From contig CBDUBU010000295.1 of NCBI GenBank assembly GCA_965365465.1, forward strand, positions 1 to 5,133: a stretch of DNA of 5,133 nucleotides. The letters run 5' to 3'. A program made the translations under genes and the position numbers. This DNA is from CBDUBU01 sp965365465 (GTDB lineage Bacteria; Bacteroidota; Rhodothermia; Rhodothermales; DASSAV01). Positions 1 to 5,133 of the stretch are shown in pieces (the stretch's first letter is position 1; each line of letters opens with the position of its first letter). Under the pieces are notes generated by a model. That model had not been told where the DNA came from. It worked only from the letters and a program-made list of their open reading frames with translations, and made no database searches.

Positions 1-2412
1 CCAGTGGAGGGCCATGTCGTGCAAGATCCGCCGGTTGGTGGCGTTGTCGTCCACGATGAGCACGCGCAGGCCGGTAAGGTCCGGCTGATCCCTGTCTACC
101 ACTATCTGCGTGGGGGCAGGCGCCGCCGTCACGCAGATAGTGAAGGTAAAGGTCGAGCCTTCGCCGGGCCGGCTCTGCACGTTGATGCACCCGCCCATGA
201 GTTCGCACAGGCGCTTCGAGATGGCGAGTCCCAGCCCGGTGCCTCCGTAACGGCGTGTGGTGGAAGCATCCACCTGGCTGAAGCTCTGAAACAGCCGGGA
301 GAGCCGTTCAGCCGGTATCCCGATCCCGGTGTCCCGAACCGAGAAGGTAAGCTCGAAACGGCTGCCGGGCGCAGGCGCCCAGGCGCTTGCCGTCAGGACG
401 ACCTCGCCGTGCTCCGTAAACTTGACGGCATTGGAAAGCAGGTTTACCATCACCTGCCGCACGCGGGTAATATCTCCGATGACGACCTGGGGGACGCCGT
501 CCTGCATCTGGTAAGCCAGTTCCAGCCCCTTTGCTGATGCTGAAGCCGCAGTCAGATCGAGTGCTTCTTCCATGCACTGCCGCACATCGAAGGGATACGC
601 TTCCAGATCCAGCCGGCCGGCCTCAATTTTGGAAAAGTCCAGAATATCGTTGATGATGGTGAGCAGGCTGTCGCCCGAAAGACGGATGGTGTCTACATAG
701 TCGCGCTGGTCGGAGGTAAGCGGCGTTTCCATGAGCAGGCTGGTCATGCCGATCACCCCGTTCATCGGCGTGCGGATCTCATGGCTCATGTTTGCCAGAA
801 ACTCGCTTTTTGCCTGGCTGGCTGCTTCCGCCGCCACCTTCAGGGCGCCCTCCTTTTCGAGCTGGTCCCGGATCGTCTGCGTTTGTTCCCGAACGGTGCG
901 GTGCAGCATGGACACCCAGAAAAGGGCAACGCCGATAACGAGTCCGAGCAAGGCCAGCAGGCCAAGCGCTTTTCCGGAGGAGAGCCAGGGCGCGTTCCAG
1001 AGCACTCTGACATCGTTCGGATTGCGCAGCAGCAACGTGAAAGAGCCGTACAGCAAGCTTCGGGTGTCCGCGTAATCGGGGTCATCCAAAAGGCTGATCC
1101 CGGTGAGCCGGAGCAGGCTGCCGGTGCGCAGGTTCCGAAGCTTTCGGGGCGCGCGCGCCTGATTCAGATAAGCGGCAAAAACGAGCTTTCCGGTTTGCAG
1201 GATAAGGATATGTTCATCAGCGTTCGAGGTCTGGTCCATCAGGTAGGCATCCACCTGAACCAGACGCGCGTGCGCGGCATTTTGCGCCACTTCGCCGGCA
1301 GAGACCGGCGTGGGGATCGGAGGTTCTTGCCGGCGCAAGCGGCGGTACACGGCATCTTCGAGCACCGGCCCGTAGCGGCCTGCCACGGTGAACCCGGCCG
1401 CATCGATCACATCGCCGGGCTGGAGGGTATCGCTCTGCTGTGAATAAACGATTACGGAGCCTGAAGTGTCGCTTACGAACAGAAATTCTCCGGGCTGCTG
1501 GTAGCTGACGACGCCGGTGATATGCACCCGGTGGTTTGAAAACTCGCCGAGGCGGAACTGGAGCAGGCTCAGGATGGGACGCGGCGGCGCGGCGAACGGG
1601 TCTGCAGCCCCCGCCTCCAGCACCTGAATGTTCGTCACGTCGGGAACGAAAAGGCGGAAGCCGACCATTTGCCGGGTTGCATTGAAAACAGCGCCGCAGG
1701 CGCCCTGCACGCGCACGCTCGCATCAATGAGATGATCGGGCAGTTCGCCGGGCGGCAGGTGCAATTCAAAGCGACGCAGCCCGTTCGCTACGGTGAGGAT
1801 GCGCTCGCCGGATCCTCCCGTATACATCGCGTGGACGACGCCTTCGGCTTCAACCCACTGGCTGTCTTCAATCCCCGATACAAGCTGTTCAAGGGAGGTG
1901 GGCGACGCCGGTGGCATGGCGCCCTTGCCCATCACCTCGATGCGCGGAGCGTCGATGATAGGCGCGAAGTCGCCTGGCCCGGACACTCCTTCCACCTGAA
2001 TCAGGTCTCCCGGCTCCATATCCGGAAATAGCGCGCCGCGAAGGTTTACATAGATGCCGGCTGTTTCATCCTGTACGAAAAGGATGGACCTGTCAGCCTC
2101 GAAGTAAGTAACCACGCCGCTGACCCGAACCGGGATTTTCTTTCCGGCTTCGCCGGGAGAAAGTTGCCGTATGTCTGTGATGCGGGTTAATGCGGGTTGT
2201 GCGGGTCCGAACACGGCGCCCGGCGACAAATCGCTTTCCGGATGCGAAAGCGTATCCCTCGGAGCGAGGCGCCTATCCCGAACCAGGATGCTTTCACCGC
2301 CTTGCGGGATTGACAAGTCCTGATTCCGGCAAGCGCTTCCGACCGGCAGCGCGAACGCAAACAGGACTGCTGCCGTAAGGCATCGCAAAAAGGATGGAAA
2401 GGCGGTACGCAC
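1..2412 (-). CDS. Hybrid sensor histidine kinase with exported OB-like repeat sensor region (3' end cut by window edge)
   Basis: A membrane sensor kinase that should autophosphorylate on His and pass phosphate to its own receiver domain. 804 codons are visible. Residues 1-27 form a signal peptide (RTAFPSFLR, then a hydrophobic stretch, cleavage near VGSA). Residues ~75-464 are beta-rich and periplasmic, with repeats resembling OB folds (IPVRVSGVVTYF, LFVQDETAGIYV, HRVHITGVVSY, LFVSDTSGSVIVY). A single membrane helix lies at ~485-504 (LLALLGLVIGVALFWVSM), followed by a short coiled linker. HisKA has FLANMSHEIRTPMNG with phosphoacceptor His544. The HATPase has an N-box (NLLSNAVK, 657-664), G1 (DTGIGIP, 694-700), F-box (FQSFSQVD) and G2 (GGTGLGLAIS). 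A receiver starts at ~783 (LIVDDN, acidic pair D788/D789); its phosphoacceptor Asp is outside the window. The start is the GTG at 2410-2412, the first usual start codon after the in-frame stop at 2470-2472, and it places the signal peptide correctly. No clear Shine-Dalgarno is seen. The kinase assignment is certain; the ligand is unknown. Confidence 0.95.
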   Translation of the reverse strand, partial: MRTAFPSFLRCLTAAVLFAFALPVGSACRNQDLSIPQGGESILVRDRRLAPRDTLSHPESDLSPGAVFGPAQPALTRITDIRQLSPGEAGKKIPVRVSGVVTYFEADRSILFVQDETAGIYVNLRGALFPDMEPGDLIQVEGVSGPGDFAPIIDAPRIEVMGKGAMPPASPTSLEQLVSGIEDSQWVEAEGVVHAMYTGGSGERILTVANGLRRFELHLPPGELPDHLIDASVRVQGACGAVFNATRQMVGFRLFVPDVTNIQVLEAGAADPFAAPPRPILSLLQFRLGEFSNHRVHITGVVSYQQPGEFLFVSDTSGSVIVYSQQSDTLQPGDVIDAAGFTVAGRYGPVLEDAVYRRLRRQEPPIPTPVSAGEVAQNAAHARLVQVDAYLMDQTSNADEHILILQTGKLVFAAYLNQARAPRKLRNLRTGSLLRLTGISLLDDPDYADTRSLLYGSFTLLLRNPNDVRVLWNAPWLSSGKALGLLALLGLVIGVALFWVSMLHRTVREQTQTIRDQLEKEGALKVAAEAASQAKSEFLANMSHEIRTPMNGVIGMTSLLMETPLTSDQRDYVDTIRLSGDSLLTIINDILDFSKIEAGRLDLEAYPFDVRQCMEEALDLTAASASAKGLELAYQMQDGVPQVVIGDITRVRQVMVNLLSNAVKFTEHGEVVLTASAWAPAPGSRFELTFSVRDTGIGIPAERLSRLFQSFSQVDASTTRRYGGTGLGLAISKRLCELMGGCINVQSRPGEGSTFTFTICVTAAPAPTQIVVDRDQPDLTGLRVLIVDDNATNRRILHDMALHW

Positions 2413-2657
2413 GGTTGCAAGAGGGTATGGCAGAAGGAAGAGGACAAGGGCAAGCCGGCAGGCGCGATCTCATTGTCTCGTCAAGTATGGTATCGGCATA
2501 CGTAAACGTTCCTAAAGGCGCCGCAATCGGTGACCTTTCTTTTTTTAGAGATCGCCAAAATACAGCCATCTTCCGGGTCTGCGCCGAACCCTTATTTTCC
2601 CTGCAGCGTGTATTCGTAAACGGAAGTGCTTGTTAACCATATACCCGGGGGTGCGAC
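2413..2657. promoter_or_regulatory. Divergent intergenic control region
   Basis: This 245-bp stretch separates the minus-strand hybrid kinase from the plus-strand thioredoxin-like gene, so promoters for both should lie here. Its central part is richer in A and T than the flanking genes. It holds the hairpin-plus-T-tract listed separately at 2514-2546 and two copies of CGTAAACG (2501-2508 and 2615-2622). I found no convincing -35/-10 pair for either gene, nor the Bacteroidota-type TTTG / TAnnTTTG pair. Short ORFs crossing the region lack family features and are not called. Confidence 0.45.
2514..2546 (+). terminator. Intrinsic-terminator-like hairpin with T7 tract in the divergent region
   Basis: Left arm AAAGGCGCCG (2514-2523), loop CAAT (2524-2527), right arm CGGTG-A-CCTTT (2528-2538). 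This gives ten base pairs including one G-T wobble and one bulged A, followed by C and seven T residues (2540-2546). Read on the plus strand this is a good Rho-independent terminator. Read on the minus strand it has no T-tract and would only be a hairpin in the kinase leader. No annotated plus-strand gene ends just before it. It may insulate the thioredoxin-like gene from antisense transcripts, end a small RNA, or act as an attenuator if the promoter lies upstream. Confidence 0.6.
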
Positions 2658-3131
2658 ATGAAAGCTATCATCGTATTGGTATGTCTGGTCGCTGCGCCGG
2701 CGGGCCTGCAACCGGCGACAGCCCAGCCGTTCGACTTCGACCAGGAAAACCTGGAAGAAGCGCTCAAAGCCGCACGGCAGGAAAACAAATTTGCGCTGGT
2801 CTACCTGTTCGGCGGAGAAGCAGGCGGGTTTGAGACGCTGGATCATCTCTGGCGAGACCCGGACATCGCCCGTTTCCTGACGGACAAAGCGGTGCGCCTG
2901 GCGCTGGATCTCGACACCGAGGCAGGGCGGGCGTTTGCCGGATCGCACCAGCGGGAGGATTCCACAGGTCTCGTCGTGCCGGCGCTGTACTTTCTGTCTC
3001 AGCGTGGCGAGGTGCTTGGCACGCTGGCCGGGCCGCAACGGAGCCGGGAAGCGGCGGCGCACGTGCTGGTTATGATCGGGCACGCTGAATGCGCCAACCG
3101 TGCTCTCATGGAAAACCACCACGGCTGCTGA
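2658..3131 (+). CDS. Exported thioredoxin-fold protein lacking the CxxC active site
   Basis: 157 residues. Residues 1-22 are a Sec signal peptide (MKAIIVLVCLVAA, cleavage after ATA before QPF), so the product should be periplasmic or exported. The mature part follows the thioredoxin-like pattern: a helix (NLEEALKAARQENK, ~31-44), a strand (FALVYLFGG, ~45-53), a long helix with a WRDPDIARFL segment, a strand (VRLALDLD), then VVPALYFLSQRGEVLGTLAG, where P108 matches the cis-Pro position and the strand-turn-strand typical of DUF255/thioredoxin_7 proteins. Where WCxxC would sit the sequence reads FGGEAGGF, with no cysteines; the mature protein has only C145 and C157. A normal thiol-disulfide exchange role is therefore unlikely, and it may act as a chaperone or binding protein. 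The gene is divergent from the hybrid kinase and ends at the terminator just downstream. The Shine-Dalgarno is weak (GGGGG at 2647-2651). The fold call is by pattern only; the function is unknown. Confidence 0.8.
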   Translation: MKAIIVLVCLVAAPAGLQPATAQPFDFDQENLEEALKAARQENKFALVYLFGGEAGGFETLDHLWRDPDIARFLTDKAVRLALDLDTEAGRAFAGSHQREDSTGLVVPALYFLSQRGEVLGTLAGPQRSREAAAHVLVMIGHAECANRALMENHHGC

Positions 3132-3137
3132 AAAAGA

Positions 3138-3188
3138 AAGCCATCCAGCCGGATACGCGCAGGCTTTCGGCTGGATGGCTTCTCTTTT
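3138..3188. terminator. Bidirectional intrinsic terminator between convergent genes
   Basis: A perfect 13-bp stem: AAGCCATCCAGCC (3138-3150) pairs with GGCTGGATGGCTT (3169-3181) around an 18-nt loop. The plus-strand stem is followed by TCTCTTTT, ending the thioredoxin-like gene 7 nt after its stop codon. On the minus strand the same stem is followed by TCTTTTT, ending the HTH gene and anything co-transcribed with it. Confidence 0.9.
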
Positions 3189-3215
3189 CAGCCGGATCGC
3201 ATCCCGACCCGGCTG
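3189..3215. repeat. Second inverted repeat at the convergent junction
   Basis: CAGCCGG (3189-3195) and CCGGCTG (3209-3215) form a perfect 7-bp inverted repeat with a 13-nt loop, directly abutting the stop codon of the HTH gene. CAGCCGGAT also occurs at 3146-3154 inside the terminator, so the two hairpins share an arm sequence and could pair alternatively. No T-tract follows on either strand. It may protect the 3' end of the minus-strand transcript. Confidence 0.6.
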
Positions 3216-3416
3216 TCACATGTCTCCGGGTTCTTCCCGGTTGTAATGCAGCCCCACTTTTCTGAGCGCTCGATCAAGAGCCTCTGCCTCCTCGTCCCGG
3301 AGAGGCGTGCCTCGCCGCACCCTGGCGAAAAGGGTCTGCTCATTGATGGCGGCCCGGCGGGCCAGTTCGGCCAGGTTGAGAAGCGGTCGAAGCTGCTGGA
3401 GATCGTGTATGGTCAT
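3216..3416 (-). CDS. Small helix-turn-helix (XRE/Fis-like) protein
   Basis: 66 residues. The core NLAELARRAAINEQTLFARV (14-33) reads as a helix, a short turn and a recognition helix, followed by RRGTPLRDEEAEALDRALRKVGL, as in compact lambda-repressor-type HTH proteins. No effector, ligand or dimerisation domain is visible, so it is either a minimal DNA-binding regulator or a single-domain accessory protein. The ATG at 3414-3416 has no clear Shine-Dalgarno. The same frame stays open back to the DUF1080 stop codon 72 nt upstream, but contains no better ATG. It lies 72 nt downstream of the DUF1080 gene on the same strand and stops just before the convergent terminator, so co-transcription with DUF1080 is likely. 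Existence as a real gene is supported by the coherent HTH pattern; the regulatory target is unknown. Confidence 0.7.
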   Translation of the reverse strand: MTIHDLQQLRPLLNLAELARRAAINEQTLFARVRRGTPLRDEEAEALDRALRKVGLHYNREEPGDM

Positions 3417-3488
3417 GGGGTTCGGGCGCAGAAGAAATACGGCTTGCAGGAGCCGTGGACGATCCTGATGCGCAATGGCCGGGAGTCT

Positions 3489-4187
3489 CTACTCGAGTTC
3501 CTTGATCTTGATGTTGCGAAACCAGATCGGAGCGCCTGCGTGCTTGCCCTGCAACCCAATGCGGCCTTCCGTGGGCAGTTCCGCAAACGGAGTGCTCAGC
3601 CAGCTCGGAATCTCCGAGCCGTCCGGGTTGGTTTTGGCTGAGGTCCATTGATCCATGTCCATCTCGGCCACCGTTTCACCGTTCAGGGTTACCCAGATCA
3701 TTTTGTCCTTTGCGGTGATGGTAAAGCGGTTCCATTCGCCCGGCTCCTTGACCATGCTTTTCGTGGGAGCAAGATGGCCGAAGATGGCGCCGGCCTGCCA
3801 CGTTTTCGGCGATTTGGCCCACTCCTCGGCGTAGTCGTCGGCTATCTGGATCTCTACGGAATTGGGAATCCAGTTATCGATGTTGCTGGCATGAATGATG
3901 ACGCCGCTGTTGGTGCCAGGCGCCGTCTTGAACTCCAGATCGAGGATGAAATCGTCATACTCCTTCTCGGTCCAGATCGCCTGATCCTCGCTGGCCGTCA
4001 AGACCCCGTCCTCCACCGTCCATACGCCGTCGGGACGAATGGCATTCGAGAGGTCGGGTTCAAAAAGGCTGGTCCATCCTGCTTCGGAGGTGTCGGGGTG
4101 GCCTTCCGGCGCCTGCGCAAAAGCGCTGCCGAACAGGACGAGGCTGCACAGGGCTGAGGCTATAAGGTTTTTCATGGCGGGTCGCAT
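3489..4187 (-). CDS. Exported DUF1080 protein (3-keto-disaccharide hydrolase-type, PF06439)
   Basis: 232 residues from the ATG at 4185-4187. The signal peptide KNLIASALCSLVLFGSAFA is cut before QAPEG, so the protein acts in the periplasm or outside the cell. The rest is one DUF1080 concanavalin-like beta-sandwich domain: GWTSLF (37-42), VWTVEDGVL (55-63), YDDFILDLEFKTAP (77-90), NSGVIIHA (93-100), VEIQIADD (111-118), GAIFGHLAP (133-141), GEWNRFTI (150-157), VTLNGETV (166-173), GRIGLQGKHAGAP (208-220) and FRNIKIKEL (223-231). Family members bind or cleave sugars, some hydrolysing 3-keto-glycosides; the substrate here is not deducible. Length fits a single-domain member. The start could also be the ATG at 4173-4175, or a GTG at 4224-4226 that would put an unlikely charged extension before the signal peptide. 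Neither ATG has a strong ribosome site. It lies between a kinase gene and an HTH gene on one strand. Confidence 0.93.
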   Translation of the reverse strand: MRPAMKNLIASALCSLVLFGSAFAQAPEGHPDTSEAGWTSLFEPDLSNAIRPDGVWTVEDGVLTASEDQAIWTEKEYDDFILDLEFKTAPGTNSGVIIHASNIDNWIPNSVEIQIADDYAEEWAKSPKTWQAGAIFGHLAPTKSMVKEPGEWNRFTITAKDKMIWVTLNGETVAEMDMDQWTSAKTNPDGSEIPSWLSTPFAELPTEGRIGLQGKHAGAPIWFRNIKIKELE

Positions 4188-4192
4188 TTCGT

Positions 4193-4267
4193 TCAAAATA
4201 GCATCGTTGCGTGCTTCCTGATGCACGCTGTTTGTACCAGTATAAAGAAAAATAGGGACGTATCCAT
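4193..4267 (-). CDS. Possible 24-residue leader peptide ORF upstream of the DUF1080 gene
   Basis: The ATG at 4265-4267 is preceded by a perfect AGGAGG ten bases upstream, the best Shine-Dalgarno I see in the window. The product is a short hydrophobic peptide (MDTSLFFFILVQTAC, then IRKHATMLF) with no recognised family. Its stop codon ends 5 nt before the DUF1080 ATG, which itself has no good ribosome site, so translation could be coupled. The start lies 34 nt after the stop of the upstream kinase. Against it: very short, and a candidate promoter overlaps it. Treat as a hypothesis. Confidence 0.3.
   Translation of the reverse strand: MDTSLFFFILVQTACIRKHATMLF
4209..4228. repeat. Small inverted repeat in the DUF1080 leader
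   Basis: GCGTGC (4209-4214) and GCACGC (4223-4228) form a 6-bp inverted repeat around an 8-nt loop, lying just upstream of the DUF1080 start and downstream of the candidate -10 box. It could be a leader hairpin or an operator half-site pair; the arm length is short enough to be chance. Confidence 0.35.
4239..4266 (-). promoter_or_regulatory. Candidate sigma70-like promoter for the DUF1080 gene
   Basis: On the minus strand TGGATA (4266-4261, 4 of 6 matches to TTGACA) is followed after 16 nt by TATACT (4244-4239, 5 of 6 matches to TATAAT). The predicted transcript would start near 4232, leaving a leader of about 45 nt before the DUF1080 ATG. Nothing resembling the Bacteroidota -7 motif is seen. 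If used, this promoter would leave out the micro-ORF start. Confidence 0.35.
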
Positions 4268-4301
4268 TACCGCAAAGCCTCCTGCCCGCCGGGGCGGTTT
4301 T

Positions 4302-5133
4302 TTACCCGTTCCGTAACACGAGCGCCGGGGCAGGAGCGGGCGCGAGGAGCGGCAGTTCAACCTGGACATGGGTTCCCTGCCCCGGCGCCGAGCAGATCGA
4401 CAGTTTGCCCTCGTGCCGGGCGACGACCTGTGCAACGAGCGACAGCCCGATGCCGCTGCCGGGCACGTCGATGGCGTCAACCGACGGCGCCCTGTAGAAA
4501 CGCTCGGTTACGTGGGGCAGCGCCTCCGGAGCGATGCCGGGTCCGGTGTCTTTGATTTCCAGCCGGGCGCACCCGTCGCCGGTTTCCAGCGTCACGTGGA
4601 TGCTTCCTGCCGCCGTGTATTTGACGGCATTGTCGAGCAGGTTATGAACGACCTCCCGCAGCAGGTCACGTTGTCCCCAGGTCATGGCTGTATCCGGCGC
4701 GTCGAGGTGCAGCTTAAGTCCCTTTGATTGTGCTCCGGCTGCTGCGCGGGATGCTTCCTCCCGCAAAAGTGCTGCGAGGTCGAGGGGTTCCCGCGCGAGG
4801 GCATCGGCTTCCCGGTCCAGGCGGGCCAGCAGCAGCAGGCCCCGCACCATCCGGATCAGCCCCGTGATCTCCTCTTGCAGCACGCCCAGGGTCTGGCGGT
4901 AAGCCTCCGGTGTGCGCATCCGGCGGAGCGCCACTTCGACGTGACCGAGCAGCACCGTCAGCGGGGTTTGCAGTTCGTGCGCCGCGTCGGCGGTAAAGCG
5001 CTGCATCTCCTCAAAGGAGCGTTCCAGCCGGTCGAGCAATGCGTTCAGCGTGGCGGCAAGCTGCGCGGTTTCCGCATCGGCTTCCGCCGGAACCGGGAAC
5101 CGCTGGTTCAGGGCCGCAGGAGCGATAAGGCGG
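4302..5133 (-). CDS. Sensor histidine kinase, HAMP-HisKA-HATPase C-terminal part (5' end beyond the window)
   Basis: The visible 277 codons begin in the second half of a HAMP domain (ALNQRFPVPAEADAETAQLA, then LNALLDRLERSFEEMQRF) and continue into HisKA with ADAAHELQTPLTVL, phosphoacceptor His at 4977-4979. The HATPase has an N-box (HNLLDNAVKY, key Asn at 4641-4643 and 4629-4631), G1 (DTGPGIA, 4530-4550), F-box (ERFYR, 4491-4505) and G2 (GSGIGLSLV, 4434-4460). This is the CusS/QseC-like, EnvZ-family layout, which normally pairs with an OmpR-type response regulator; such a gene would be expected just beyond the right edge. A TTG at 5037-5039 is in frame but lies inside HAMP and is not the start. 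The C-terminus ends in an Ala/Pro tail (APAPAPALVL). The usual HELRTPL reads HELQTPL here, a conservative change that still leaves the catalytic His and Glu. Signal and target are unknown. Confidence 0.95.
   Translation of the reverse strand, partial: RLIAPAALNQRFPVPAEADAETAQLAATLNALLDRLERSFEEMQRFTADAAHELQTPLTVLLGHVEVALRRMRTPEAYRQTLGVLQEEITGLIRMVRGLLLLARLDREADALAREPLDLAALLREEASRAAAGAQSKGLKLHLDAPDTAMTWGQRDLLREVVHNLLDNAVKYTAAGSIHVTLETGDGCARLEIKDTGPGIAPEALPHVTERFYRAPSVDAIDVPGSGIGLSLVAQVVARHEGKLSICSAPGQGTHVQVELPLLAPAPAPALVLRNG

Noticed and set aside
4..537. Plus-strand ORF of 177 codons
   Set aside because: Antisense to the HATPase part of the hybrid kinase, whose motifs are unmistakable. No recognisable domain; long antisense ORFs are common in GC-rich genes.
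781..1443. Plus-strand ORF of 220 codons
   Set aside because: Antisense to the kinase membrane helix and sensor region, with low-complexity composition and no motif.
2294..2569. Minus-strand ORF of 91 codons overlapping the kinase start, as an alternative N-terminus through a frameshift
   Set aside because: It is in a different frame from the kinase. The kinase frame already gives a complete signal peptide from the GTG at 2412, so no frameshift is needed.
2394..2636. Plus-strand ORF of 80 codons in the divergent region
   Set aside because: It overlaps the kinase start antisense, runs through the hairpin and T-tract at 2514-2546, and shows no family pattern.
2592..3122. Minus-strand ORF of 176 codons
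   Set aside because: Antisense to the thioredoxin-like gene, which has a signal peptide, fold pattern and terminator; the antisense product has none of these.
3648..4157. Plus-strand ORF of 169 codons
   Set aside because: Antisense to the clear DUF1080 gene.
4286..4303. Short GC hairpin (CCGCC/GGCGG) followed by T6 on the plus strand
   Set aside because: The loop is too small for the full stem and only about four pairs remain. It points into the kinase 3' end with no plus-strand gene before it, so it is not called as a terminator.

Overview
The window is ordinary protein-coding bacterial DNA of fairly high GC content. It holds two sensor kinases cut by the window edges, three complete small-to-medium genes, one doubtful micro-ORF and several strong hairpins. 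There are no tRNA or rRNA genes, CRISPR arrays, transposases or phage genes. The organism is probably Gram-negative: four products carry Sec signal peptides or periplasmic domains. Shine-Dalgarno sequences are weak or absent before most genes. An exported DUF1080 (3-keto-disaccharide hydrolase-type) protein and a hybrid kinase with OB-like sensor repeats are typical of Bacteroidota/Rhodothermota, Verrucomicrobiota or Acidobacteriota. I cannot choose between these from the sequence alone.

Layout. (1) Positions 1-2412, minus strand: a large hybrid sensor histidine kinase entering its receiver domain at the left edge, with an exported N-terminal region that reads as two tandem pairs of OB-like beta-rich units. 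(2) Positions 2413-2657: a divergent intergenic region with a strong hairpin plus T-tract that would terminate plus-strand RNA before the next gene. (3) Positions 2658-3131, plus strand: an exported thioredoxin-fold protein lacking the CxxC motif. (4) Positions 3132-3215: a convergent junction with a 13-bp perfect bidirectional terminator and a second hairpin. (5) Positions 3216-3416, minus: a 66-residue helix-turn-helix protein. (6) Positions 3489-4187, minus: an exported DUF1080 protein. (7) Positions 4193-4267, minus: a possible 24-codon leader ORF with the best Shine-Dalgarno in the window, ending 5 nt before the DUF1080 start. (8) Positions 4302-5133, minus: the C-terminal part of a HAMP/HisKA/HATPase sensor kinase running off the right edge.

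How they may work together (inference). The right-hand kinase, micro-ORF, DUF1080 gene and HTH gene lie on one strand with short gaps (34, 5 and 72 nt) and share the terminator at 3138-3181, so they may form one transcript. A sensor kinase beside an exported sugar-active protein suggests control of a carbohydrate or envelope response, but nothing here proves a functional link. The hybrid kinase and the thioredoxin-like gene are divergently transcribed and may share a control region. I see no clear evidence of a new multi-gene system. The points most worth checking are the terminator in the divergent region, the leader micro-ORF, the OB-repeat sensor and the CxxC-less thioredoxin protein.
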